Below, in pieces: positions 16,899 through 25,171 of a DNA stretch of 55,689 nt. This DNA comes from UBA5266 sp964610025. Lineage in GTDB: Bacteria > Bacteroidota > Bacteroidia > Bacteroidales > WCHB1-69. The notes below the pieces were generated by a model. It saw only the letters and a program-made list of their open reading frames with translations, was not told the DNA's origin and ran no database searches. The stretch is taken from positions 1 through 55,689 of the forward strand of contig CAZSTX010000005.1 of the NCBI GenBank assembly GCA_964610025.1, given 5' to 3'. The stretch's first letter is position 1; each line of letters begins with the position of its first letter. A program made the position numbers and the translations under genes.

Positions 16899-17678
16899 AT
16901 GAAAACAAAAAAAGACATTGTAGAAAATTGGCTATCAAGATATACAGGCTTAAAACTAAACGAGTTTGGCGAATATATTATTCTCAGTAATTTCAAAAGC
17001 TATATAAAAAATTTTGCAGAAATTATGGATACACAAATGCGTGGATTAGATTATCCTATGCAAAGTGCTACAAAAGAAAATATTACCATTATTAATTTTT
17101 CTATGGGAAGTCCAATGGCAGCTACTATCATGGACTTGCTTACGGCTATTATGCCAAAGGCAGTTTTATTTTTAGGAAAAACAGGCAGTTTAAAACCTTA
17201 TTTAAAATTAGGAGAGCTATTGCTTCCTATTGCCGCCGTTAGAGGCGAAGGAACATCAAATGATTATTTTCCAATGGAAGTCCCTGCCCTACCCGCTTTT
17301 AATTTGCAAAAAGCCATTTCATCTACTATTCGAGACTATGGAAGAGAATACTGGACGGGTACCGTTTACACTACCAATCGAAGAGTATGGGAGCACGACG
17401 AAATTTTTAGAGCTTATTTAGCACGCATCAAAGCTACTGCAATAGACATGGAAACAGCAACACTTTTTTCTGTAGGATTTTATAACAAAATACCAACAGG
17501 AGCATTATTATTAGTTTCAGACCAACCTTTATACACTGATGGAATTAAAACTGAAGCAAGCGATAAAATGGTTACAGAACAATATACAGAAGAACATCTC
17601 AGAATAGGCATTGACTCATTAAAGCAATTAATCAATAAAGGATTAACTGTTAAACATTTACGTTTTGATTATTATTAA
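16899..17678 (+). CDS. AMP nucleosidase
   Basis: The product is 259 residues, like the short AMP nucleosidases of Bacteroidota rather than the about 480-residue E. coli Amn. It belongs to the nucleoside phosphorylase fold: FSMGSPMAATIM, FLGKTGSLK, AIDMETATLFSVG with the purine-binding glutamate and SDQPLY with the general acid. It would split AMP into adenine and ribose 5-phosphate. The N-terminal RYTGLKLNEFGEYIILSNF is characteristic of the Bacteroidota form. Moderate risk that substrate preference differs. Confidence 0.85.
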   Translation: MKTKKDIVENWLSRYTGLKLNEFGEYIILSNFKSYIKNFAEIMDTQMRGLDYPMQSATKENITIINFSMGSPMAATIMDLLTAIMPKAVLFLGKTGSLKPYLKLGELLLPIAAVRGEGTSNDYFPMEVPALPAFNLQKAISSTIRDYGREYWTGTVYTTNRRVWEHDEIFRAYLARIKATAIDMETATLFSVGFYNKIPTGALLLVSDQPLYTDGIKTEASDKMVTEQYTEEHLRIGIDSLKQLINKGLTVKHLRFDYY

Positions 17679-17692
17679 TAAAAATTAAAAAG

Positions 17693-18415
17693 TTGAATAA
17701 GGCTATTGTTGTAAAAAATTTAACAAAAAAATTTGGCGACTTTACTTCCGTTAATAACATTTCTTTTGAAGTGAAAAAAGGCGAAATTTTCGGTTTATTG
17801 GGTGCCAATGGAGCCGGCAAAACAACCACCATACGCATGCTTTGTGGCTTACTCATACCCACTTCTGGCGTTATGGAAGTTGCTGGTTATAACGTTTTTA
17901 CTCATGGAAAGGAAATAAGAAAACACATTGGCTATATGAGCCAAAAATTTTCTCTTTACGAAGACCTTACAATAATAGAAAATTTAGAATTATTTGGTAC
18001 TATCTATAAAATTCCAAAAAAACTATTGCAAAAAAGAATCTTAAATATTATTGTTCATTTAAAAATTCGCGATTTTGCCAATAGCAGAGTCGAATTTTTA
18101 CCACTTGGACAAAAACAAAAATTGGCATTTGCCACTGCACTAATCCATACACCTGAAATTGTCTTTTTAGACGAACCAACAAGTGGCGTAGACCCATTAG
18201 TACGTAGAGACTTTTGGAATATGATTTATGATAGTGCATCGCAAGGAGTTACCATCGTTGTTACGACCCATTACATGGACGAAGCCGAATATTGTAACCG
18301 ACTATGTTTTATGTCAAATGGTAAAATCGAAATCATTGGAAATCCCAACGAATTAAAAGAAAAATACAAAGTAAATTCTATGACAGAAGTATTTCATAAA
18401 ATAACCAATCGTTAA
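17693..18415 (+). CDS. ABC transporter ATP-binding protein (ABC-2 exporter)
   Basis: This is a 240-residue ATPase with Walker A GANGAGKT, signature LPLGQKQKLAFA, Walker B IVFLDEPTSGVDP and the switch histidine TTHYMDEAEYC. The LPLGQ form of the signature (normally LSGGQ) is shared with the YbhF/RbbA-like branch of ABC-2 exporters, so it is not a defect. The start is a TTG at 17693, 14 bases after the AMP nucleosidase stop; no ATG fits the conserved N-terminus. The permease follows five bases later, and together they form one exporter for a small molecule such as a drug or lipid. Confidence 0.88.
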   Translation: MNKAIVVKNLTKKFGDFTSVNNISFEVKKGEIFGLLGANGAGKTTTIRMLCGLLIPTSGVMEVAGYNVFTHGKEIRKHIGYMSQKFSLYEDLTIIENLELFGTIYKIPKKLLQKRILNIIVHLKIRDFANSRVEFLPLGQKQKLAFATALIHTPEIVFLDEPTSGVDPLVRRDFWNMIYDSASQGVTIVVTTHYMDEAEYCNRLCFMSNGKIEIIGNPNELKEKYKVNSMTEVFHKITNR

Positions 18416-18420
18416 ACAAG

Positions 18421-19530
18421 ATGGAAGCATTTAAAGCTATATTAATTAAAGAATTTAGACATATTTTTAGAGATATACGCACCTTAGCATTAATATTTAT
18501 GATGCCCATCGTATTGGTTGTATTATTCGGCTACACTATTAGAAATGAAATTACAAATATAAAAATAGCTGTTTTAGATTATTCGCAAGATACTTATTCT
18601 AAATTATTATTAGAAAAAATGACTGCTTCTACTTATTTTAAAGTTACAAAACAACTTAATTCAGAAAGTGAGATAGAACAAGCATTTCAGCAAGGAGCTA
18701 TACACATGGCAATAGTAATACCTCGCAATTTTGAAGAAAACATAATACGTATTAAATCAACAGATATACAACTTATTACAGAAGCCTCTAATATTAACGT
18801 TGCTACTACTCTCGAAAGCTATGGAAAACAAATAATTGCCGATTTTCAAAAAGAAATAAATAACGAAAAAGATAACTATATACCATTTGAAGTAAATATT
18901 AAAATGCAATATAATCCATCGTTAGAAAGTGCATATATGTTTATTCCAGGCAATATTGCATTGATTATGATTATAGTTACAGCTCTAATGACTTCAATAA
19001 CTTTAGCAAGAGAAAAAGAAACAGGAAGCTGGCGTATGCTGGCTATTACTCCTGTAAATCAGCTTACAATGGTAGTGGCAAAAATCATACCTTATATGGT
19101 TATTTCTCTGATTTGTACTATTATCATTATTCTATTAGGTGTATTTATGTTTAACATGCCCATGAAAGGTAGTATTTTATTATTAACAATCGTTTGCATT
19201 CTATTTATGCTAACAGCCTGTTCAATAGGAATATTAATTTCTGTTATCACAAAAACACAACAAGTCGCTATGCTATTATGTATGTTAGGACTCTTCTTGC
19301 CAGCTCTCTTACTTTCAGGTTTTATTTTTCCAATTGAAAATATGCCTTTTATTATTCAAATATTTTCACATATTGTTCCAGCCACATGGTTTATTATTGC
19401 ATTGAAAGATATTATGATAAAAGGAGCTGGACTTGTTACAGTTTGGCTACCTGTAATAGTTTTAACAATTACAACATTGATTTTAATTTCACTCAGCGTA
19501 AAAAAATTAATATCAAAAAACATTTCTTAA
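18421..19530 (+). CDS. ABC-2 type transporter permease (YbhS/YhhJ-like)
   Basis: The product is a 369-residue membrane protein: one N-terminal transmembrane helix (about 20-42), a large extracytoplasmic domain (about 43-175) and five C-terminal helices. The ABC-2 motif REKETGSWRMLAITPV is just after the second helix. This is the ABC2_membrane_3 layout of YbhS, YbhR and YhhJ permeases. It is coupled to the ATPase gene upstream; no membrane-fusion protein or outer-membrane channel is adjacent, unlike in many proteobacterial sets. Confidence 0.88.
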   Translation: MEAFKAILIKEFRHIFRDIRTLALIFMMPIVLVVLFGYTIRNEITNIKIAVLDYSQDTYSKLLLEKMTASTYFKVTKQLNSESEIEQAFQQGAIHMAIVIPRNFEENIIRIKSTDIQLITEASNINVATTLESYGKQIIADFQKEINNEKDNYIPFEVNIKMQYNPSLESAYMFIPGNIALIMIIVTALMTSITLAREKETGSWRMLAITPVNQLTMVVAKIIPYMVISLICTIIIILLGVFMFNMPMKGSILLLTIVCILFMLTACSIGILISVITKTQQVAMLLCMLGLFLPALLLSGFIFPIENMPFIIQIFSHIVPATWFIIALKDIMIKGAGLVTVWLPVIVLTITTLILISLSVKKLISKNIS

Positions 19531-19590
19531 CATTTTAGTTATTTTTAGTATAAAATAATAAAACATACACATTTATCACAAAAAAAATTA

Positions 19591-19598
19591 TAACTTTG
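19591..19598 (+). promoter_or_regulatory. promoter of tig-clpP-clpX
   Basis: TAACTTTG followed by C, a full TAnnTTTG match, lies 36 bases before the tig ATG at 19634. Confidence 0.6.
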
Positions 19599-19633
19599 CA
19601 AATTCGTATTTATAACATATAACACAACAGAGA

Positions 19634-21001
19634 ATGAATATTTTAAGAGAAAATATTAGTCCATTAAATGATATTATTTCAATAGAAATACAATTAGCTG
19701 ACTATAAAGAGAAAGTAGAAAAAAAACTAAAAGATTTGAAGCGTAAAGCTAATATACCAGGATTTAGAGTTGGACACGTACCTATAGGTATGATTAACAA
19801 AATGTATAAAAAATCAGTCCTTGTAGACGAAATAACACAAATAATACAAGATAGTTTATTAAATCATATAAAAGAAAACAACATCAATATTTTATTTGAA
19901 CCCCTCCCCATTCCTGATAAAACAAAAGGAAATTTTGACAACGAAGATGAGACTTTTACATTCTTTTTTGAAATTGGATTGCATCCAGAATTTGAAATAA
20001 ATTATGAAAAAGCTAAAAAAATCAACTATTTAAAAATCAACGCAAACAACAAAGATGTTGAAGAAGAAATAAAAAAAATAAGACATAAAATGGGTAAATT
20101 TTCTTCAACAGAAATAGTAGTTGATAATGATATGCTATTAGTTACAGTACTTGCCGAAGATGATATAAAAGAAGATTTTACAGCTTCCTTATTGTTAAAC
20201 TATATAAAAGACGAATATAAAAAGTTATTTGTTGGAAAAAAACTGCACGATATTATAAAATTTAATACAAAAGAAATATTTAAAAGCGATTACGAACGTT
20301 CGACTTTCTTAAAAACAAAAATAGAAGATTTAGAAAATGCTCCTATTAATATTAGCGTTAAAATAGATGCTATACACCACATTGAATTAGCCGAACTAAA
20401 CGAAGAATTTTACACAAAAGCATTCCCTAATGGAGAAGTAAATAACGAAAAATCTTTAAAAGAAGAAGTAAAAAAGCAAATCGAATTAGGCTACGAAAGA
20501 GATGAAAAAATGTATTTTCGTACTAAAATCATGGAAAATTTAATGGAAGAAACCACAATTGATTTACCCGAAAATTTTATCAAAAATTATTTAACAACTA
20601 ATAAAAACGAAGAATATAACGCAGAAAACATAGAAGATAAATATGCTGACATTGAAAAATCGATTCGTTATCAATTAATTGAAGATAAAATTGCAAAAAC
20701 GGAAAAAATAGATATTAGCAAAGAAGAAATTAGCAAATACATCAAAGATTATATTCGTAGCGCTTATTTTGGTGTTACATCTAATCAAACTCTTCCCGAA
20801 GAACAAGAAAACCAAGTAACAAATTTTGCAAATGAAATGTTGAGTAAATCAGAAAATGTTAAAAATGCTTACGAAAATATTTTTTCAGAAAAGCTTATTG
20901 AATCACTCATAAAAAACATTAATCCAGCAAGCGAAAAAGTAAGTTTTGATAAATTTATCGAAATAATGACTAATAAATCAGAAGAAAAAACAACTAAATA
21001 A
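19634..21001 (+). CDS. tig: trigger factor
   Basis: This is a ribosome-associated folding chaperone of 455 residues. The N-terminal ribosome-binding domain carries the signature GFRVGHVPIGMI (about residues 45-56, variant of GFRxGxxP). The middle peptidyl-prolyl isomerase domain appears reduced, as is usual in Bacteroidota, and the C-terminal arms are long and helical. It is rich in Lys, Glu and Ile. It forms the classic tig-clpP-clpX order with clpP 21 bases downstream. Confidence 0.93.
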   Translation: MNILRENISPLNDIISIEIQLADYKEKVEKKLKDLKRKANIPGFRVGHVPIGMINKMYKKSVLVDEITQIIQDSLLNHIKENNINILFEPLPIPDKTKGNFDNEDETFTFFFEIGLHPEFEINYEKAKKINYLKINANNKDVEEEIKKIRHKMGKFSSTEIVVDNDMLLVTVLAEDDIKEDFTASLLLNYIKDEYKKLFVGKKLHDIIKFNTKEIFKSDYERSTFLKTKIEDLENAPINISVKIDAIHHIELAELNEEFYTKAFPNGEVNNEKSLKEEVKKQIELGYERDEKMYFRTKIMENLMEETTIDLPENFIKNYLTTNKNEEYNAENIEDKYADIEKSIRYQLIEDKIAKTEKIDISKEEISKYIKDYIRSAYFGVTSNQTLPEEQENQVTNFANEMLSKSENVKNAYENIFSEKLIESLIKNINPASEKVSFDKFIEIMTNKSEEKTTK

Positions 21002-21022
21002 TAATATTAAATATCTGACAAC

Positions 21023-21688
21023 ATGAAAGATGAATTCAGAAAATATGCTTTAAAACATATTGGCATCAACAGCATGACACTTTATAAATACACGTCTGTA
21101 CTTAATGAATACATTACTCCAAATATCATTGAAGAGCGACAATTAAACGCCGTAGCTATGGACGTTTTTTCACGTTTAATGATGGATAGAATCATTTTTA
21201 TGGGTGTTCCTATTTTCGATGATGTAGCCAACATCATACAAGCACAATTATTATTTTTAGAATCTGTCGATTCTAAAAAAGACATTCAAATCTACATCAA
21301 TTCTCCAGGAGGTTCTGTATATGCAGGTTTAGGAATTTACGATACCATTCAATACATTGAAGCAGATGTAGCTACAATATGTACAGGCATGGCTGCTTCT
21401 ATGAGTGCTATTTTATTATGTGCTGGTGCACCAAAAAAACGATCAGCCCTCAAACACTCACGCATCATGCTACATCAACCTATGGGAGGCGTATCAGGAC
21501 AAGCATCTGATATAGAAATTGAAGCGCGTGAAATACAAAAAGTAAAAAAAGAACTTTACGAAATCATTTCAAAACATACCGGGCAACCTTACGATAAAGT
21601 ATGGGCAGATTCCGATAGAGACAATTGGATGTCATCGCAAGAAGCTAAAGACTATGGTATGATAGATGAAATTTTACAAAGAACATAA
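21023..21688 (+). CDS. clpP: ATP-dependent Clp protease proteolytic subunit
   Basis: ClpP forms the tetradecameric barrel degrading unfolded and tagged proteins delivered by ClpX. The 221-residue protein has the catalytic triad Ser126 in GMAASM, His151 in MLHQPMGG and Asp at about 200 in SDRDNWM, with the expected 25- and 49-residue spacings. The N-terminal 30 residues are a propeptide-like extension typical of Bacteroidota. clpX begins 21 bases downstream. Confidence 0.97.
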   Translation: MKDEFRKYALKHIGINSMTLYKYTSVLNEYITPNIIEERQLNAVAMDVFSRLMMDRIIFMGVPIFDDVANIIQAQLLFLESVDSKKDIQIYINSPGGSVYAGLGIYDTIQYIEADVATICTGMAASMSAILLCAGAPKKRSALKHSRIMLHQPMGGVSGQASDIEIEAREIQKVKKELYEIISKHTGQPYDKVWADSDRDNWMSSQEAKDYGMIDEILQRT

Positions 21689-21709
21689 AATATTAGTTTT
21701 TCTATTATT

Positions 21710-22933
21710 ATGGCTAAAGCAGTAAATACCACAAAAAAATGCTCTTTCTGTGGTAATGAAGAAAGTAATAACCTTCTACTATTAGATGGAATAAATGCAC
21801 ATATTTGTGAAAATTGCATTCAAGCAGCAAACGATATATTGCATCAAATCAAATATCACGACAAAAAGAATGAAGTTGAAACATTTTCTTTTGATAAAAA
21901 ACCAATCGAAATCAAAACTTTTTTAGATAAATACATTATAGGACAAGAAGAAGCTAAAAAAGTGATTTCCGTAGCTGTTTATAATCATTATAAACGCATA
22001 CGTTATTATCAAGACAAAGAAGAACAAGACGATGTAGAAATCGATAAATCCAATATTATTTTAGTAGGAGAAACAGGAACGGGCAAGACATTATTAGCCA
22101 GCACAATAGCTAAATTATTAGACGTGCCATTCTGTATTGCCGATGCTACTGTTTTTACACAAGCGGGTTATGTTGGAGAAGATGTAGAAAGTATTTTAAG
22201 TAGATTGCTACAAGCAGCTGATTACAATGTAAGTAAAGCTGAAAAAGGCATTGTTTTTATTGATGAAATAGACAAAATTGCACGCAAATCCGACAACCCT
22301 TCCATCACAAGAGATGTTTCGGGCGAAGGCGTACAACAAGCATTATTAAAGCTATTAGAAGGTAGTATCGTAAACGTGCCGCCAGAAGGAGGACGCAAAC
22401 ACCCAGAACAAAAATTTATTCAAATCGACACTAAAAATATTTTATTTATTGCTGGCGGAGCTTTTGATGGTATTGAAAGAAAAATAGCAGCTCGTTTAAA
22501 CACTAAAATCATTGGCTATAAGAGTAGTGACAACAAAATAGACGACGATGATATGTTACAACATATTACATCACAAGATATTAGAAATTATGGTTTAATA
22601 CCCGAAATATGTGGACGCTTCCCAGTTATTACTTATATGACTAGATTAGACGAAGATGCACTAAAACGGATATTATTAGAACCTAAAAATGCTTTAATAA
22701 AACAATATAAAAAACTATTAAAAATAGACAACATTGATTTAACCTTCGACAATGATGCAATAAATGCTATAGTAGAAAAAACAGTAGATTTAAAATTAGG
22801 TGCGAGAGGTTTACGTACTATCATAGAAAAAATCATGACAGATGCCATGTTTGATTTTCCAAGCAAAAATAAGAAAAAACTTCATATAACCCAAGCATAC
22901 GTAACATCTAAATTAGCTATTATTAATAAATAA
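21710..22933 (+). CDS. clpX: ATP-dependent Clp protease ATP-binding subunit ClpX
   Basis: ClpX is the AAA+ unfoldase partner of ClpP, 407 residues. The N-terminal zinc-binding domain has Cys11, Cys14, Cys33 and Cys36. Walker A is GETGTGKT, Walker B IVFIDEIDK, the pore loop GYVGEDVE, and the ClpP-docking loop region is around IAGGAFDG. All expected elements are intact. Its position directly after clpP supports the call. Confidence 0.97.
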   Translation: MAKAVNTTKKCSFCGNEESNNLLLLDGINAHICENCIQAANDILHQIKYHDKKNEVETFSFDKKPIEIKTFLDKYIIGQEEAKKVISVAVYNHYKRIRYYQDKEEQDDVEIDKSNIILVGETGTGKTLLASTIAKLLDVPFCIADATVFTQAGYVGEDVESILSRLLQAADYNVSKAEKGIVFIDEIDKIARKSDNPSITRDVSGEGVQQALLKLLEGSIVNVPPEGGRKHPEQKFIQIDTKNILFIAGGAFDGIERKIAARLNTKIIGYKSSDNKIDDDDMLQHITSQDIRNYGLIPEICGRFPVITYMTRLDEDALKRILLEPKNALIKQYKKLLKIDNIDLTFDNDAINAIVEKTVDLKLGARGLRTIIEKIMTDAMFDFPSKNKKKLHITQAYVTSKLAIINK

Positions 22934-22964
22934 AAATAAATTAAAAAAAAATCTTATCATCACA

Positions 22965-23402
22965 ATGGACTTAAAAAAAATATTGACAATATCGGGTAAA
23001 AGTGGATTGTATCAAATTATTAATCAAGGTAATAATCGTATAATAGTAGAATCGATTCAAGATAAATCGCGGCATCCTATTTTTCCTACTAACAAAATAA
23101 TTCCATTAGAAGATATTAGTGTTTTTACAAATACTAAAGAAGTTCCATTAAAAGAGGTATTTAAAAAAATATTTGACATAGAAAATGCTCAAAAATGTAT
23201 CGACCATAAATCAGACAATAATACATTAAAAGCATATATGGAAAAAATATTACCAGAATATGATAAAGACCGCGTATACATTTCAGATATGAAAAAGATA
23301 TTTTTTTGGTATAATTCATTAATAGAGCAAGACATGCTTAATTTTGAAAACACAGAAGAAGACAAAAAAGAACCCACATCTGATGAGTCACATAAGCAAT
23401 AA
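22965..23402 (+). CDS. DUF5606 domain protein
   Basis: The 145-residue product carries a conserved first half (ILTISGKSGLYQII, then KIIPLEDISVFT), matching what I know as DUF5606, found almost only in Bacteroidota. The second half is charged and likely helical, ending in an acidic tail. No signal peptide or membrane segment. It is 31 bases after clpX and five bases before tsaE, so it is probably co-transcribed with them. Function unknown. Confidence 0.8.
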   Translation: MDLKKILTISGKSGLYQIINQGNNRIIVESIQDKSRHPIFPTNKIIPLEDISVFTNTKEVPLKEVFKKIFDIENAQKCIDHKSDNNTLKAYMEKILPEYDKDRVYISDMKKIFFWYNSLIEQDMLNFENTEEDKKEPTSDESHKQ

Positions 23403-23407
23403 ACTGT

Positions 23408-23839
23408 ATGGTTATAAAAAACAAATGCTTATGTACTAAAGAAGAAGATCTATACAATGCTGCTTCTCAAGTCTTTGAAAAATATCCCAACCAGCTTATT
23501 TTTTCATTAAAAGGCGATATGGGAGTAGGCAAAACTACTTTTATGAAATACGTTTGCCGTTATTTACAATGCAATGATATGGTAAGTAGTCCTACTTTTT
23601 CGATTGTCAATGAATACCAATTACCCAACTTAAAAAAACTATATCATTTTGATTTTTACAGAATTAACTCTATTGAAGAAGCTATCAATATTGGAATAGA
23701 AGAATATTTGTACAGCAATCATTATTGTTTTATCGAATGGGCTGAAAAAATAAACATATTACTTCCTCAAGATACAGTAGAAATAAATATAACTATCGAT
23801 AATTCTAATAATAAAGGGCATAGAATTTTTACCTTTTAA
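23408..23839 (+). CDS. tsaE: tRNA threonylcarbamoyladenosine biosynthesis ATPase TsaE
   Basis: TsaE is the small ATPase of the TsaB-TsaD-TsaE complex that makes t6A37 on ANN-decoding tRNAs. The 143-residue protein has the P-loop GDMGVGKTTF, VSSPTFSIVNEY, and the family motifs HFDFYRI and FIEWAEKI. Length is normal. Its stop overlaps the stop of the convergent rarA gene: the palindrome TTAA at 23836-23839 serves both. Confidence 0.95.
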   Translation: MVIKNKCLCTKEEDLYNAASQVFEKYPNQLIFSLKGDMGVGKTTFMKYVCRYLQCNDMVSSPTFSIVNEYQLPNLKKLYHFDFYRINSIEEAINIGIEEYLYSNHYCFIEWAEKINILLPQDTVEINITIDNSNNKGHRIFTF

Positions 23840-25107
23840 TATTGATAAGTATTTTTCCACATTTTTTGAAGTTGTGCACGCATTTCTTTTTCTCTTGCAT
23901 TATCTCCTGGTTCGTAAAATTTCTTTCCTATTAGTTCTTTAGGCATAAAATTGGTTTCGACAAAATTCCCTTTAAAATTATGTGCATATTTATAGCCTAC
24001 CCCATAGGATAAATCTTTCATAAAACGAGTTGGTGTGTTTCGCAAAGAAAGAGGAACTGATAAATTTTTTGTTTTTTCAACAGTCTCTAAAGCTTTATCT
24101 ATCGCCATATAAGCAGTGTTGCTTTTAGGCGAAGAAGCTAAATAAATAGCTGTTTGCGATAAAATTATACGTGCTTCGGGCATGCCAATCATTGTTACAG
24201 CCTGAAAACAGTTAGTTGCAAGCAATAAAGCATTGGGATTGGCATTTCCTATATCTTCTGAAGCTAATATTAGCATTCTACGGGCTATAAATTTTGGATC
24301 TTCGCCTGCTGCAATCATACGTGCAAGCCAATAAAGTGCAGCATTGGGATCGCTACCTCGTAAAGACTTGATAAATGCAGAAATAACATCATAATGCATC
24401 TCTCCCGATTTGTCATAAATTTGTATATTTTTTTGTATAACCGCCATTATTTTTTCATCAGTAATCTGTATTTCGTCAGCATCTGAAATAAGGCTATAAA
24501 CAGTTAACTCAAATGCATTAAGCAACTTCCGAACATCACCGCCTGAAATATAGAATAAAGTATCAAAAGAATGAATAATAATTTTCTTTGCAAACCGTGT
24601 TTCTAATATCTCCTGTGCTTTTAATAGAATTTTTTTTAAATGATTTTCTTCCAATGGCTTTAATATATACACCTGACAACGAGATAATAATGGAGAAATA
24701 ACTTCAAAAGAAGGATTTTCTGTTGTTGCTCCTACTAAAATGATGATTCCTTGTTCAACAGCTCCTAACAACGAATCTTGTTGTGATTTGTTAAATCGAT
24801 GAATTTCATCTATAAACAAAATAGAAGATGTATTTGTTTTTTTTGCGTTATCAATTACATCTCGCACGTCGCGTACACCAGCATTAATAGCACTTAGTTT
24901 ATAAAAATTAACTTGTAAATAATTGGCAATAAGATGTACTAATGTCGTTTTCCCTACGCCGGGTGGTCCCCATAAAATCATTGATGGCACTTTTCCTATT
25001 TCCAAAGACTTACGAAGTATCCCCTCCTCTCCTATTAAAAATTCTTGTCCGTAATATTCTTCAAAAGATTTAGGACGCATTTCTTCTGCTAATGGAATTG
25101 ATTTCAT
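23836..25107 (-). CDS. rarA: replication-associated recombination protein A (RarA/MgsA)
   Basis: RarA is a AAA+ ATPase acting at stalled replication forks, related to clamp-loader subunits. The 423-residue protein has MRPKSFEEYYGQEFLIG, Walker A GPPGVGKT, Walker B SILFIDEIHRFNKSQQD, sensor 1 GATTENPSFEV, arginine-finger LLSRCQVY, and the C-terminal domain with SLRGSDPNAALYWLARM. Full length. No clear promoter box is visible in the 64 bases upstream, so it may be transcribed with the CAP/OmpA-like gene. Confidence 0.95.
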   Translation of the reverse strand: MKSIPLAEEMRPKSFEEYYGQEFLIGEEGILRKSLEIGKVPSMILWGPPGVGKTTLVHLIANYLQVNFYKLSAINAGVRDVRDVIDNAKKTNTSSILFIDEIHRFNKSQQDSLLGAVEQGIIILVGATTENPSFEVISPLLSRCQVYILKPLEENHLKKILLKAQEILETRFAKKIIIHSFDTLFYISGGDVRKLLNAFELTVYSLISDADEIQITDEKIMAVIQKNIQIYDKSGEMHYDVISAFIKSLRGSDPNAALYWLARMIAAGEDPKFIARRMLILASEDIGNANPNALLLATNCFQAVTMIGMPEARIILSQTAIYLASSPKSNTAYMAIDKALETVEKTKNLSVPLSLRNTPTRFMKDLSYGVGYKYAHNFKGNFVETNFMPKELIGKKFYEPGDNAREKEMRAQLQKMWKNTYQY

Positions 25108-25171
25108 AATAAATTTATGCGTAATTATAAGTTACTATAAATTGACTGAATTGTTAGAACCTATTGTTTAA

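Noticed and set aside
17742..18415. Possible defect in the ABC signature motif (LPLGQ instead of LSGGQ).
   Set aside because: This form is shared by the YbhF-like ABC-2 exporter branch, so it is a family trait.
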